This document shows, in pieces, positions 27,721 to 37,745 of a stretch of DNA of 64,000 nucleotides. Within the stretch, counting starts at the first letter, position 1. Every line of letters starts with the position of its first letter. The position numbers and the translations under genes are program-made. The notes below the pieces were generated by a model, which saw only the letters and a list, made by a program, of their open reading frames with translations, had not been told where the DNA came from and ran no database searches. Source of the DNA: Phycisphaera mikurensis NBRC 102666 (GTDB lineage Bacteria; Planctomycetota; Phycisphaerae; Phycisphaerales; SM1A02); the NCBI GenBank assembly GCA_945878575.1, contig CAMDUB010000006.1:1-64000 (forward strand). Reading direction: 5' to 3'.

Positions 27721-30029
27721 ACCTGCTGGATCCAATTCTCTGCCCACTCACGCGCAGCGTCCGGAAGCCAAATTGCTATGTAAACGACGCTTGTTTCGTT
27801 AAGCGTCTGATCATCTGGTCCGTGATTGATGATGTGAATCTGGAGGCTGACTCGTGTTGAGTGTGCGCTTCTATCGCCACAGTAGTTTTCATTCGGACCT
27901 TGAAACAAATCAACACTATGAACTTGAGCTCCTATCGCACGGCGACGTCTCTTGGGAACCGCTCCATGTGCGATTACAAACACATCGACCTGGTCGTCTA
28001 GGCCGTGTACTGCTCCGTTACTCAGTACTTCATCGAGCGTCTCAAGCAAAACATCGAATCTATCTCGATCACGTAACTCCACTTTATATTCAGCAACAAG
28101 AAGGCGGAGCGCGTTGAGATCGCTTAACGCATGAAAGTGCTGAGTAAGTGGTTCCTTGCCGCGAAGAGTTGGATCTGCAAGCGCCAACGAAAGCGCACTG
28201 CGTGTGGGTGACTGGAACGAACCTTTCGCTGCCAGAAAGTCGTCGATAAGCAAAGAATTTTTGGATTTTGATTCAGCGCTAGCAAGCCAATACTTCTGCT
28301 CAACCCATCCTTCGGAAGCACGGAATCGTTTGATTTCTCTGCGAATGGCATTTCGGCGAGTTGGTCGAGCATCCGGATTTAGTCGTAGCCGAACCTTCCA
28401 GCCCTTCAATTGCTTGTTATTTGTGTCGTAGTCACTTAGATCCCGGCGAAGAAATTCTTCCTCCTCCACGTAGCCCTCGAATGCGCGCTTTACATCATCC
28501 CCAAGCCAAACACGAATCTCGTCAAACCACTTTCCGCAGTAACCAAAGAAACGCCCGCGCTGCTGGATCGTGTCCATTTGTCCTTGACCGCCACTGCGCA
28601 ACATGTGGGTGACATGGAGCCGCGGGACCGTAAATCCAACCCCCAGCATTTCGCCGCCATTGAGAACGTTGTAGTTACTTAAATTGAAGTCGGGGTCACT
28701 CGTACCGTCTTTAGAACCGTCGACAAGCCAGATATGCATAGCCTGCAGCACCTTCGCCATCGGCTCAGCGAATAAATCATCAATTGGTGGCAAAGGCTGC
28801 TTTGCAGTCTGCTGAAGGTCCTCATATGCCGGCTGGAATTCATCCCGCTTCAACTCAACCCGATCAACCGACGTCGGCGGATCGTGCAGCAGATTGAGCC
28901 ACGAAGCCTTAAGAGAAGTCAGCCAACTTTGGAAAACTTTGTGGACCTCGACCGACGAATCGGAATGAACCAGCATCGAGAATCGCTCAAACTCATGTGT
29001 ACCGTCGGCCATTTTTTTGTAGTAGTTGTTTGCAGCGAGTAATAGAAACGTTGCAAACGCGCGCCGAAGAGAGGGCACACTCTCATCACCTTCACGGGCC
29101 CCCTTTGCCAGAGACTGTTCTGCCATCGAGATAGATCTGATTTTGCGCCCCTTCGGAGGCTCCAGGAACAATGCGCTACCCCCTACGTAGTCACGACCAT
29201 GCCCGAGCAGCCGAACAAAGTCAGAGCGGAACTCGTCTTCGACTTCGCAGAGCAGATTGGCTTGAGGCGTAGCGGTGTACTGGAGCATTGAGTGGTGCGG
29301 TAGGAAACTGCGCATCTCGCCCATCAATTCATAGATGCGCGACTTTTCATCTACCGCACCAGCGACGTTTGGAGTGGCCATGTGACACTCATCATCGACA
29401 ATAAGCGCTGAGATACCTCCCAACTGCGTCTTGTTTGGTCCTGCCAGCGCCCGTAAAAGTTCATTGAGATTACTCAGGTGACTCGTGGCTTTCATAACCA
29501 CAATGATTGGCGTGGGTCCCACTGGCGGCTTGCCTTCACGGAGTGCTTGCGCATGGCTTAGCAGAAGATTCTGGACTTGCCGGACAGCAGGAGTCGGCCC
29601 AGATTTGGGGTTGATTACCTTGGTCCACCGATTGACTACGTCGGTCTCATTGAGATCCAGGTCTTTCTGCAGGCGCTGAGAGGTTTGATTCAATAGAATT
29701 TTGCTGACCCCGCCGACAACAATAATCAACTTATAGCCATTGTCATGGGCGAGCGCTGTTGCCGCAGTAAACGATGACGTCTTTCCGCTCTGAACATAGC
29801 CGAGAACGAGACCCGCATTTGTGCGAGGGTCTACCTTTGCTTTCGAGGGATCTACACAGGCGCTCAGGATCCGATGGGTCTCAACCTCAAGTCTCACTTG
29901 CTGGTCTCGCGGGAGACGCCCTATGTACCGATGGAACTCCTTGCCAAGTTTCGGGGCCCAAAGTGGGATCACACCAGCGGGTGGTACTGAACCTTCATTC
30001 ATTGTTGTTACCGGCTTCCATATTTCCAT
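27717..30029 (-). CDS. Z1-domain helicase-like protein
   Basis: A 770-residue protein. The N-terminal ATPase has VLGYVQSGKTSSFTAATALA, an atypical P-loop typical of Z1 proteins, and LIVDDECHMA as the Walker B/DEAH equivalent. The Z1 part includes TATPQANLLCEVED, GGEMLGVGFTVPRLHVTHML and TIQQRGRFFGYCGKWFDEIRV, the last being the arginine-finger motif VI. Z1 proteins are superfamily II helicase-like ATPases found in GHKL-type restriction systems. It is separated by 24 bases from the upstream GHKL gene and overlaps DUF4420. The role would be DNA translocation feeding the nuclease. Confidence 0.92.
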   Translation of the reverse strand: MEIWKPVTTMNEGSVPPAGVIPLWAPKLGKEFHRYIGRLPRDQQVRLEVETHRILSACVDPSKAKVDPRTNAGLVLGYVQSGKTSSFTAATALAHDNGYKLIIVVGGVSKILLNQTSQRLQKDLDLNETDVVNRWTKVINPKSGPTPAVRQVQNLLLSHAQALREGKPPVGPTPIIVVMKATSHLSNLNELLRALAGPNKTQLGGISALIVDDECHMATPNVAGAVDEKSRIYELMGEMRSFLPHHSMLQYTATPQANLLCEVEDEFRSDFVRLLGHGRDYVGGSALFLEPPKGRKIRSISMAEQSLAKGAREGDESVPSLRRAFATFLLLAANNYYKKMADGTHEFERFSMLVHSDSSVEVHKVFQSWLTSLKASWLNLLHDPPTSVDRVELKRDEFQPAYEDLQQTAKQPLPPIDDLFAEPMAKVLQAMHIWLVDGSKDGTSDPDFNLSNYNVLNGGEMLGVGFTVPRLHVTHMLRSGGQGQMDTIQQRGRFFGYCGKWFDEIRVWLGDDVKRAFEGYVEEEEFLRRDLSDYDTNNKQLKGWKVRLRLNPDARPTRRNAIRREIKRFRASEGWVEQKYWLASAESKSKNSLLIDDFLAAKGSFQSPTRSALSLALADPTLRGKEPLTQHFHALSDLNALRLLVAEYKVELRDRDRFDVLLETLDEVLSNGAVHGLDDQVDVFVIAHGAVPKRRRRAIGAQVHSVDLFQGPNENYCGDRSAHSTRVSLQIHIINHGPDDQTLNETSVVYIAIWLPDAAREWAENWIQQV

Positions 30030-30053
30030 TGTGTCATCTCATATAACATTGGT

Positions 30054-31682
30054 TTAGGCACTGCCTTCGAGAGCGTAGGTTCGAAGGAATTGATCGATAT
30101 TGTTTCTTACATAAGTGGGAAATTTTGCTCCCGCACGTCGCGCTGCGATTTCCCCAAATCCGATCGCTGATGCCATAACTACCAGCAAGTTCTGCACCGC
30201 AAGATCGTCTGACCAATAGTTAACTACGAAGGGATGCTGCATCCCCAATGTGATGTGTAGCCTCAGGGGCTCGGACACATCACCTGTAATCGATTCTTCG
30301 ATCTTGACGAACACGTCATCTCTACCACCATTGCCAAGCGATACAACCACCTCCCAAGACGACCCGTCGATCACAAGCGGGATCCTTCTCAGTGTTCGTA
30401 AACTTTCCAAGCTGGACGGCGAAGGCGCAACGGGTGACGGATATGGATCGGCAACCGTTGCCTCCGCAGGTGTGGCTATCACTTGCCTACCCGACACCGC
30501 AATCAACGCGCCGACGTCGGGATGTATGTCTTCCGGGTCGATCTTCGGCGCTCGATAATCGCGCGCCTGGCGAAGAATTTCTTCGCCTTCCCTCCGCAGG
30601 ACAATAATAATCTCTTCGAGTGTCGCTTCATTATCCTGGAACTTGAATCCCATTTTGTCAACCGTGGGTTCATAGTCATCCATGAATAACTCAACGCATA
30701 GTCGACCCGTCTCAAAACTGTTTCCCGGTCCAAAAAGTTCAACCGGGCGATGATTTTCTCCAACGTTGCCAAGTATCAGCCGGTTATGCCAAAATAGATT
30801 CAGCGCGGTGTAACTTCTCTTCATTTTCTGCAGAAGGAAGATGCGGCCCTTAATGGTGCGCCCATCATCCATAGGCAATGCCACCTCTACATTCCATTCG
30901 CGCTCAGGCTGCGACCGGTCCCAGTGCGGAGGAGCTCTTAACACTGGATGCTGTTCGACTTGGAGCTCCTGACCATTCCACAGGATTTCGATCTCTCCCC
31001 CGCGCATGAACTCCCTATAAATGTTCGGGAGATATGACTTGATTTTGGCAACCGTCCTCGCCCCAGAGGGCGGATGAATAAGGTTCCTTAACGTGACAAC
31101 GGTGTAATGTTCTTCGGATGGCACCGACCTGACCACAGGAATGAGGGCATCGGCTTTGCCCTCAATAATCGACTTCGTAGACCAATTTAAGCAACGCTCG
31201 ACACTTTCACCAACAGCCGATGTACGAAGCGACCAGTCGCGCGCAAACCAGCAAGCCGCCGCCTTCATTCCGACACCGTAGCGTGATATGTATCTCAGAT
31301 CGTCCGGGGGCTTCGCCAGTGCGAATGCGGATGAAAAGTGATTCTTATCGATTCCCGCGGCGTTGTCACGTATCTCAATGGTGCCCTGTTCGGCGTCGTA
31401 GTCAATCATTATCCGAAGTTTGAAGTTTGGTCCATTAAGCGCCTGTAGCGCAGCTTTATGCATTTGATAACTGGAAATAGAGTTATCCAGAAACTCCCCC
31501 AACGCAAGCCAAGGCTTATAGTTAAAGCTTGGGAACATTGCGTAGACGCCAACTCCGGGCGCAATGTTGACCGGCGATTCGTTGTTGCGTAGTGCCCTAG
31601 CACTCCGACTTGATGCAGTCTTAGCGCCTTTGCCTGCTCGACCTCTTCGAACTGACTTCTTTGATTTGCTTTTGGGTGCCAT
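30054..31682 (-). CDS. GHKL (MutL/MORC-like) ATPase
   Basis: A 542-residue protein with a very basic N-terminus (KSKSKKSVRRGRAGKGAK), likely DNA-binding. GHKL boxes follow: ALGEFLDNSI (N box, Mg-ATP), IRDNAAGIDKNHF (G1) and SRYGVGMKAAACW (G2). NLFWHNRLILG and DDYEPTVDKMGF occur in the transducer region, as in MORC-like proteins. Such ATPases dimerise and clamp DNA when ATP binds. It is the first gene of the minus-strand R-M operon. The upstream gap to 31,878 (about 195 bases) probably holds its promoter, but no clear boxes are seen. Iyer and colleagues described this class in 2008 as R-M relatives of eukaryotic MORC. Confidence 0.9.
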   Translation of the reverse strand: MAPKSKSKKSVRRGRAGKGAKTASSRSARALRNNESPVNIAPGVGVYAMFPSFNYKPWLALGEFLDNSISSYQMHKAALQALNGPNFKLRIMIDYDAEQGTIEIRDNAAGIDKNHFSSAFALAKPPDDLRYISRYGVGMKAAACWFARDWSLRTSAVGESVERCLNWSTKSIIEGKADALIPVVRSVPSEEHYTVVTLRNLIHPPSGARTVAKIKSYLPNIYREFMRGGEIEILWNGQELQVEQHPVLRAPPHWDRSQPEREWNVEVALPMDDGRTIKGRIFLLQKMKRSYTALNLFWHNRLILGNVGENHRPVELFGPGNSFETGRLCVELFMDDYEPTVDKMGFKFQDNEATLEEIIIVLRREGEEILRQARDYRAPKIDPEDIHPDVGALIAVSGRQVIATPAEATVADPYPSPVAPSPSSLESLRTLRRIPLVIDGSSWEVVVSLGNGGRDDVFVKIEESITGDVSEPLRLHITLGMQHPFVVNYWSDDLAVQNLLVVMASAIGFGEIAARRAGAKFPTYVRNNIDQFLRTYALEGSA

Positions 31683-31877
31683 AAATATATCCGCCGTCCC
31701 AGTGTTTATTTCATCGTCAAGTGATTGTCACTGACGTCACCCCGGCGGCGAACCCGCAGTCTAGACCATGACCGCTTCACTTAAAAGACATGGTCTGCCG
31801 CCCTGGAACGCGTTCTAAACGCGCTTCCCCTGCCCAGTGCGGAAAATGCAGTTCGGGGAACCCGCGCCAAGCCCATG

Positions 31878-32615
31878 TCACGATGGTGCCGGCGTCTGCA
31901 CCCCACCATTTGGCGGATACCGCAACACCACCATATGCGCCCCGCCAATCGCTGCCGTCGCGCGCGTCATATGCACCCCATACTTCGCACGTCTCGATGA
32001 GCCATCGGCGTTGCGCTGCCCCGCCTGCATTCGAGCTGTTAGTAACTTCGCACGCACAGCCTGCTCAATCTCCTCCGGCGATGTCACCTTCACAATCAGA
32101 AAGTGAGTGCAGTTGAATGAGCACTTTCGCCTGCGACTCGGAGCCCCGCGGGCAATACGCTCCTTCTCGTATTCGGATGTCGCACCCTTGAGAGCCGCGT
32201 GCCACGCCTTGAAAGATCCGTCCGTGTCATACACCGCGTCGCCCACTGCAATGATCCAACCGATCCCGCCGAAGTGGATAGCGCATGTGTCGACAGCCTC
32301 TACATCATTTAAGTAAACCCAACCATCACTGGGCTTTGTTGGATGTGCCTTGAAATCCCACGGCTCATCGTTCACGGCGTAGTCAATCGTGACATTACCG
32401 ATCGTTGGGCCAACCCCGCCGCGCATCTTTGCGTCCAGGATCTGCTTAGCGCGATGTTCGAAGTACCAGCCGATCCACTCCATCTGCTTCCACTGATAGT
32501 CGTGTTTGCGCAGGTATTGGATGCACTTCTTGCCGTCCCAAACCCCAAGAAGTTCATCAGCCAGTGTCTTTGCGATTTGAATCGCCGTCCTCGTTTGTGA
32601 TTGATCCATAGTCAT
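31878..32615 (-). CDS. Putative type II restriction endonuclease
   Basis: A 245-residue protein from the ATG at 32615; a later ATG at 32609 has better Shine-Dalgarno spacing. The likely catalytic part is IDYAVNDEPWDFKAHPTKPSDG, where D and the DxK of WDFKAH fit a PD-(D/E)XK nuclease with D in place of E. C-terminal residues are basic (GAPSRRRKCSF, GSSRRAKYG). It lies 17 bases after the methyltransferase stop on the same strand, the usual arrangement for a type II pair. No sequence family is recognised with certainty, so the nuclease call rests on the motif and the partner. Confidence 0.65.
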   Translation of the reverse strand: MTMDQSQTRTAIQIAKTLADELLGVWDGKKCIQYLRKHDYQWKQMEWIGWYFEHRAKQILDAKMRGGVGPTIGNVTIDYAVNDEPWDFKAHPTKPSDGWVYLNDVEAVDTCAIHFGGIGWIIAVGDAVYDTDGSFKAWHAALKGATSEYEKERIARGAPSRRRKCSFNCTHFLIVKVTSPEEIEQAVRAKLLTARMQAGQRNADGSSRRAKYGVHMTRATAAIGGAHMVVLRYPPNGGVQTPAPS

Positions 32616-32632
32616 CCCCGGATATTGAATTG

Positions 32633-34036
32633 TCAATCAAAGAGTGTCGCACCCGCTGCCACCGCAACCTTGCGGCGTTTCTTTACCGTCTTCACTGCTA
32701 CCGGCGGCCAATCCCGCCGCATCAGCGCACGCGCTGCAAGCGTTACCACTCCAACATTCACGCCATTACCTAACTGCTTGTAGGCCGCGCGGTCTTCTAC
32801 GCTCGCTTTGGAGAACGTATCGGTTGGAATCCCCTGTAATCGCGCCGCCTCCGGTGGCGTGAGCTTGCGGTACTCACCAAGTCCGCCGACCTTCGGCCCG
32901 ACAATCGATGTCTGAGTGATTGCCACGAGTGCTGGTAGATACGTCGCGGGCTTCACGCGGATCCCGCTTGGCCTCATCTGCACCACCAGATCCTGAATGG
33001 TGCGCCCCTTGCGCCGCGGATGCGCCTTGCGCGCCTGCCATTCAAACGACTGGCGAGACCGCGGGAATTCGTGGACGGTGAGTTTGTCCGCTCCCCAACG
33101 CTTCTCAAGCCACGCGTCGATCACATCTCGATACTCGCGATAGAAGGCTGCATTCTTCTCGCGGAAGTTCTGCTCCCACTCTGGCATATCGACCGTCAAC
33201 TTTGGCCGGACCGTGAACGCTTCCACCCAAATCGGAAATCCTGGCAGCGTGTCTGATGGAATTATCTTGACAAAGGCATCCCACGCATCAAGCCACGCGC
33301 GTTCACTTGGCCGCACGCGGTATTCGCTTACGTTTGGAATCTTCGAATCAGGCTGAAGAAGGTCCGCAACTTGCCACCCTTCCGGGTTCCAATCGGGGAA
33401 ATACTTCCGATGAAGGAGCGGAAACGGCCTTTCAAGAATTGCCTTTGCGCCCACATACTCGCCAAGTATGAACACGCGATCTCGCACCTGCGGCGCCCCA
33501 CCATGCTCAGGCGGAATGAGATGCGGCGAAAGAATCACCGGCTCATCACTGACGCGGTAACCAGTTTCGCGTAGCGATGTGATGATCGTCGCCCATGTGT
33601 CGCGGTGTCGGGGTCCGGTGAGGTTACGGACGTTCTCGAGCATCACGTACTTTGGACGCTTCGCTCGCAAGATCTCAAGAATGTCAAAAAACAGCGTGCC
33701 ACGAGTCTGGTCACGCACCCCCAGTTGCGCCCCGGACTTTGAAAATGGCTGGCAAGGGAAGCCCGCACAAAGGACGTCATGATCAGGGACGAGGCGATCG
33801 ATTTCCTTCGTAGTCCTACCCGAACCCTCGTCATCGATCGTCTCGCGCGTGATCGTGCGAATGTTTTCCACGAGGCGCTTCGCAGGCAGTCCGGGGAAAC
33901 TTGATCGATACACCGTGCGACACAATGCATCGAGTTCACACGCCATGACACACTTACCGCCCAGCGATTCAAGCGCATGGTGGAAGCCGCCGATACCGGC
34001 GAAGAGGTCTATAAAAGTGAATCGCCCGGTGGGCAT
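32633..34036 (-). CDS. C5-cytosine DNA methyltransferase (type II)
   Basis: A 467-residue enzyme starting [14 protein letters not shown] at the ATG at 34036; a TTG further upstream would run into the neighbouring gene. Motif I is [15 protein letters not shown], motif IV is [13 protein letters not shown] with the catalytic cysteine, motif VI is [10 protein letters not shown], motif VIII is [12 protein letters not shown] and IX/X are [11 protein letters not shown] and [13 protein letters not shown]. The long region after VIII is the target-recognition domain. It differs from the other C5 methylase at 25-26 kb and so has its own specificity. It is flanked by two putative endonucleases. Confidence 0.95.
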   Translation of the reverse strand: MPTGRFTFIDLFAGIGGFHHALESLGGKCVMACELDALCRTVYRSSFPGLPAKRLVENIRTITRETIDDEGSGRTTKEIDRLVPDHDVLCAGFPCQPFSKSGAQLGVRDQTRGTLFFDILEILRAKRPKYVMLENVRNLTGPRHRDTWATIITSLRETGYRVSDEPVILSPHLIPPEHGGAPQVRDRVFILGEYVGAKAILERPFPLLHRKYFPDWNPEGWQVADLLQPDSKIPNVSEYRVRPSERAWLDAWDAFVKIIPSDTLPGFPIWVEAFTVRPKLTVDMPEWEQNFREKNAAFYREYRDVIDAWLEKRWGADKLTVHEFPRSRQSFEWQARKAHPRRKGRTIQDLVVQMRPSGIRVKPATYLPALVAITQTSIVGPKVGGLGEYRKLTPPEAARLQGIPTDTFSKASVEDRAAYKQLGNGVNVGVVTLAARALMRRDWPPVAVKTVKKRRKVAVAAGATLFD

Positions 34037-34083
34037 GAGATAAGTGTAGTCAGACAGCGCGTCATCGTGATTCAACGTGCACG

Positions 34084-35403
34084 TCAATCTAGAACCGTAG
34101 CCATCACTTGCTCAACCCACACCTCAACGGCCTCTGGGTTGGTGATCCCCTTACTTTGGAAGAGGCGAATGATGTCCCGCCCAGAAATCACCACCACCGG
34201 GTGTTGGTCAGCAATGATCTCGGTGTAGGCCTGCTTCGCCACAAAGCTCGTCGTTACAAGGACGCCAAATTGCCGATGCCGAAGTCTTGAAATGAGTCTC
34301 TTGGTGTGTTCGACGGTGACCCCGCTCTTTGAGGTCGGATTGAAGTGCTTCGCCTCAAGCGCGAACTCCACCTGATGCGCACCGCCAATGATTCCGCCAA
34401 GCGAAAGTTGCCCGATGGCATCGCGCCCGCCGTCGACCGACGCTCGCGTGACCTCTGCGGAGATATTTGGCTCTGCAAGCTTAAAGATGGCAACCGCGAC
34501 AAACTCAAACGCCCGGTGACCGATCGACGTGTGTAACGCCTTGAGCATGTTCCACTCTTGAGTTGCGCCAGCCTTAGGAAGCTGCTCCTCACGAGTTCTT
34601 GGCTCAATCATGGGTCGAACTTGAAGCGGCTTGATGGCCCCCCGCTCTATCCAATCCATCCACGCCTTCGGGGCGCCCGGAGCGTCCGTGGCTCGGCTAC
34701 CGCTGCAAATCCCATCAATCCACTGCCGTTCGATCACTGAGTCGGCTCCGGGTGCCGACGTGTCCAGAATTGAGAATGTGGCTCGGTAGTTCTGAAAGCG
34801 ATTGTCTCCAGACATACGCCACACTGCTACAAGTGACTCCGATGCTGAGATCCCAGCCTCACCAGGAACCGCAAGACCCCGGAACTTCACTGCCCACCCT
34901 GGTGCCGCTCGAGCAAACACAAAGATGGGCGGAATCAACTTTCGACGTTGCAGCGGACCAGTCAGTGCTGCAAACATGTCGCGCAGAAGCTCATTCCCGC
35001 CGCGCTGAGTGTCGTGGAGGGCTTTACCAGGGTGCCGATTGTCACCGTAGTAGGTCAGGGTTCCGCGTTCAAGATTGAACTGATCCGGCCAGTCGGACTC
35101 CTTGCCGCTGCTGTAGATCACCAGTGCGCGACAATGTCCGAACCCGCCCTTACCGATCGGACGGAAACCGCCCTGATTTCCTGCGCCCTTGTGCTCCCCG
35201 ACGCCCTTAAACATCTTGGCGATCGGGTCATCCGATACGTTTCCGGCCGATCCACCGGCATAGGTGGCATCGACGGCGAGCGGCGCGCTGAGAAGTTTCG
35301 CGAATGCGTAGATACGCCGGTGCGCCGGTGGCGCTGAGTACAGCCCGAATTCATTTGTATTAGTCAGACGATTCGCAGTTTCGGTCTGTACTTTCGGTGG
35401 CAT
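34084..35403 (-). CDS. AspBHI/Mrr-like restriction endonuclease, probably modification-dependent
   Basis: A 439-residue protein. The N-terminal half carries [26 protein letters not shown] and [18 protein letters not shown] followed by RGGN, the signature of the SRA-like N-terminus of AspBHI/MspJI-type enzymes. The C-terminal domain is Mrr-like: [27 protein letters not shown] and FALEAKHF give the D...ExK centre, then [18 protein letters not shown]. Such enzymes usually cut DNA near methylated or hydroxymethylated cytosine. It lies 47 bases upstream of a C5 methylase, which would be self-harmful unless the site specificities differ. The N-terminal fold could also read an unmodified site. Confidence 0.78.
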   Translation of the reverse strand: MPPKVQTETANRLTNTNEFGLYSAPPAHRRIYAFAKLLSAPLAVDATYAGGSAGNVSDDPIAKMFKGVGEHKGAGNQGGFRPIGKGGFGHCRALVIYSSGKESDWPDQFNLERGTLTYYGDNRHPGKALHDTQRGGNELLRDMFAALTGPLQRRKLIPPIFVFARAAPGWAVKFRGLAVPGEAGISASESLVAVWRMSGDNRFQNYRATFSILDTSAPGADSVIERQWIDGICSGSRATDAPGAPKAWMDWIERGAIKPLQVRPMIEPRTREEQLPKAGATQEWNMLKALHTSIGHRAFEFVAVAIFKLAEPNISAEVTRASVDGGRDAIGQLSLGGIIGGAHQVEFALEAKHFNPTSKSGVTVEHTKRLISRLRHRQFGVLVTTSFVAKQAYTEIIADQHPVVVISGRDIIRLFQSKGITNPEAVEVWVEQVMATVLD

Positions 35404-35475
35404 GAGTGTCTTAATTCTAGCGAACGCGCTTCGGCGCAGGCCTATCTTGAGTTACATCCTTACACTGATTCCGCT

Positions 35476-36204
35476 ATGCCGACCCCCCGCCCCCTCATCG
35501 CCACCACCCTCCTCTCCCTCTCGATGATCGCCGCGACCACCCTCAGCCCAAGTGCCGTGGATGACCCCTACCTCCGCCACGCCGCCCCGCTCGCCGCCGA
35601 ACCCGCGGGCAACCCCACCAGCACCACCATCGTCCTCGACATGTCCAACATCGCCGACTCCCCCGCCCTCATGCAATGGGCCGGGGACGCCGGGAAAGTG
35701 TGCGCCGAGTGGTACCCCATCGTGTGCCGATTCCTTGCCACCGACGAGTGGACGCGGCCCAAAGAAATCGTCCTGGTGTTCCGCCGCGGGCTGAAGGTGC
35801 CAGCACTCACTGGTGGCAATCGCATGGAATTCGATGCGCAGTGGATCACTGACCACCCCGATGACTTCGGCATGGTCATCCACGAACTCACCCATGTCAT
35901 CCAGGCATACCCGGCCGCGGGCGACAAGCCCGGATGGCTCGTGGAAGGCATCGCCGACTACATCCGGCTCTATAAGTACGAGCCCGAAGTGCCGCGCCCG
36001 CACATCGATCGCGCCACCGCCAAGTGGACCGATGGCTATCGAACCACCGCCGCATTCTTGGCATGGACGTGCGCCCGCTATGACCGCCGCCTCGTGCGCG
36101 TACTCGACAAGGCACTGCGCAACGGCTCGTACTCCGAAGCACTGTGGACACAAGTGACCGGCAAAAAGCTTGAAGAACTTTGGGCGGAGTTTGTGCAACA
36201 GTAA
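35476..36204 (+). CDS. Secreted BSP-family metallopeptidase
   Basis: A 242-residue protein with a signal peptide (PLIATTLLSLSMIAATTLSPSA). The catalytic core is VIHELTHVIQAYPAAGDKPG, then WLVEGIADYIRLY. This is the HExxH plus downstream Glu pattern of the basic secretory protein (BSP) / peptidase MA-like families. FLAWTCARYD and ALWTQVTGKKLEELWAEF fit the C-terminus. It probably degrades proteins outside the inner membrane. It starts outside the defence island and marks the change to secreted-protein genes. The neighbouring DNA is visibly GC-rich. Confidence 0.85.
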   Translation: MPTPRPLIATTLLSLSMIAATTLSPSAVDDPYLRHAAPLAAEPAGNPTSTTIVLDMSNIADSPALMQWAGDAGKVCAEWYPIVCRFLATDEWTRPKEIVLVFRRGLKVPALTGGNRMEFDAQWITDHPDDFGMVIHELTHVIQAYPAAGDKPGWLVEGIADYIRLYKYEPEVPRPHIDRATAKWTDGYRTTAAFLAWTCARYDRRLVRVLDKALRNGSYSEALWTQVTGKKLEELWAEFVQQ

Positions 36205-36264
36205 ATCCAGCACACGAGCGTTCGGTTGCACACCCCACTCTCACCTCAGCGGTACACCTACCCC

Positions 36265-36651
36265 ATGCTCATCCCCCACCGGTACCTCCGTCTCTTCGTC
36301 GACACCGCCGGTCTTTCGCACTTCGAAGAGTGCACACTGCCACTCGGCACGCGCAGCTTCGCGCCGCCGACCACGCCGCTTGAAGCATCCGACTTCATCC
36401 CAGCAACCGGATTCGTGGTGGTGCGCTTCGCCACCGACTGGTCCGGACCCTGGCACCCTTCGCCGTACCGACAATGGTTCTTCATGCTCGCCGGCTCGCT
36501 CACCATCACCGCCGGCAACGGCACCGAGCGCACCCTCTGCGCAGGCGACGTCATCCTCCTTGACGACATGGGCACCAAAGGCCACCTGACGCGCGTCAAC
36601 GGGGGTCAGCAAGTGATGGCCGTGGGCGTGCGGGTGCCGGCTACCGAGTAA
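36265..36651 (+). CDS. Cupin-domain protein
   Basis: A 128-residue protein starting MLIPHRYLRLFVDTAG; a TTG start 39 bases upstream is less likely. The small beta-barrel motifs are PSPYRQWFFMLAGSLTITAGNG and RTLCAGDVILLDDMGTKGHLTRVNGG, the two halves of a cupin. Metal ligands are incomplete: one His late (GH), none in the first motif, so it may not be an enzyme. The substrate is unknown. Confidence 0.75.
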   Translation: MLIPHRYLRLFVDTAGLSHFEECTLPLGTRSFAPPTTPLEASDFIPATGFVVVRFATDWSGPWHPSPYRQWFFMLAGSLTITAGNGTERTLCAGDVILLDDMGTKGHLTRVNGGQQVMAVGVRVPATE

Positions 36652-36926
36652 CGCGCCCTTCATGGCGACCTGTCACCCATGTGCCCGGACGGCCCGCAGG
36701 CCTCCACATGTATTGGCTGAGTGTTTAACTCGTTGGGATTCGCTCGTTTACACATTTGGTTCCCGGGGCCGACGAAACGTTCTCGTTGCGATGAACGCAA
36801 TCTGAGCGCACACCTAACACAACTTCGTGATGGTGACGCACTCCGCTTTGCGTTACTAAAAGAGGCGGGAGATTTCTCTTCTTGTCATCTTGTTCCACCA
36901 CTCCCATTTCCCTTTGGAGCACCTCT
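36652..36926. other. Intergenic region before a PEP-CTERM gene
   Basis: A 275-base stretch between the cupin gene and the next start. The last part is pyrimidine-rich (ttctcttcttg...) and ends in TTTGGAGCACCTCT, a good ribosome site for the gene at 36927. No RNA gene or hairpin terminator is evident. It probably holds a long 5' untranslated leader and promoter, which I cannot place exactly. Confidence 0.4.
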
Positions 36927-37622
36927 ATGAAACTGATTTCTCCGCTTGTTGTCACCACCGCATTGGTCGCACTGACACATGCAGCCTCTGGCGCTGTTGT
37001 TACTCAGTGGACCTTTAACTCCTCGAATGCAGCTCTCACGCTCACTCCCGACATCGGCGCCGGAACCGCTACGTATGTGGGTGGCACCGCTGCCAATGGC
37101 ACAGGAATTGCAACCGGGTGGGTTGATGACACCACCGCCGTCTCGCCAGTTGTGAACAACCGATGGACCATGACGACATTCCCAACGGCAACCGTCGCAA
37201 GCGGTACCGCTGGCGCACAGTTTGTGGTCTCAACAGTTGGATATGAGGATGTTGTTGTGACGTTCGGTCTTCGAAACTCAAACACATCCAGCAAGTATGC
37301 CATGCTGCAATACTCAACCGACGGTACAAACTTCACAAACTTTGGTGACGTGATCACTGGCACTGGCGATGCTTGGACGTCCGTGTCACGCGATCTGTCG
37401 GCATTGACAACCGCTGACAACAACAGCACATTCGCCTTCCGTGTTGTTTCCGTGTTTGCCCCGGGCACTTCTGCATATGCAGCTGCGAAAAGCACTAGCA
37501 CTTACGCCGCTTCCGGAACATATGGATTTGACTTGGTCACAGTGAGTGGCACCGCCATCCCAGCCCCTGGTGCAGTTTCACTGCTCGCGGTTGCTGCCTT
37601 GATGGCACGACGACGACGCTGA
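36927..37622 (+). CDS. PEP-CTERM-like secreted protein
   Basis: A 231-residue protein with signal peptide MKLISPLVVTTALVALTHAA. The C-terminus is IPAPGAVSLLAVAALMARRRR: a Pro-rich box, one hydrophobic helix and a basic tail, the sorting signal removed by exosortase-type systems. The middle is Thr/Ser/Ala-rich beta-sandwich-like (VVVTFGLRNSNTSSKYAM, RVVSVFAPGT). No enzyme motif. It is expected to be anchored at or released from the cell surface. A weak hairpin lies after the stop. Confidence 0.85.
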   Translation: MKLISPLVVTTALVALTHAASGAVVTQWTFNSSNAALTLTPDIGAGTATYVGGTAANGTGIATGWVDDTTAVSPVVNNRWTMTTFPTATVASGTAGAQFVVSTVGYEDVVVTFGLRNSNTSSKYAMLQYSTDGTNFTNFGDVITGTGDAWTSVSRDLSALTTADNNSTFAFRVVSVFAPGTSAYAAAKSTSTYAASGTYGFDLVTVSGTAIPAPGAVSLLAVAALMARRRR

Positions 37623-37650
37623 GTGTTTGCTTTCTTAACTCTGTAAGTTC

Positions 37651-37684
37651 CGACCGCCTCCATTTACGTGGGGGCGGTTGTCTA
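37651..37684 (+). terminator. Hairpin after PEP-CTERM gene
   Basis: The sequence cgaccgcctcc, a short loop and gggggcggttg can pair over about ten bases with one G-T, followed by tctatt. The T-run is weak, so intrinsic termination is likely but not certain. Confidence 0.5.
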
Positions 37685-37745
37685 TTGGGAACTCATCCCG
37701 GGTCCGCGTGCTGACCCGGGGGCATGCTTCGCTATACTTCGGAGC

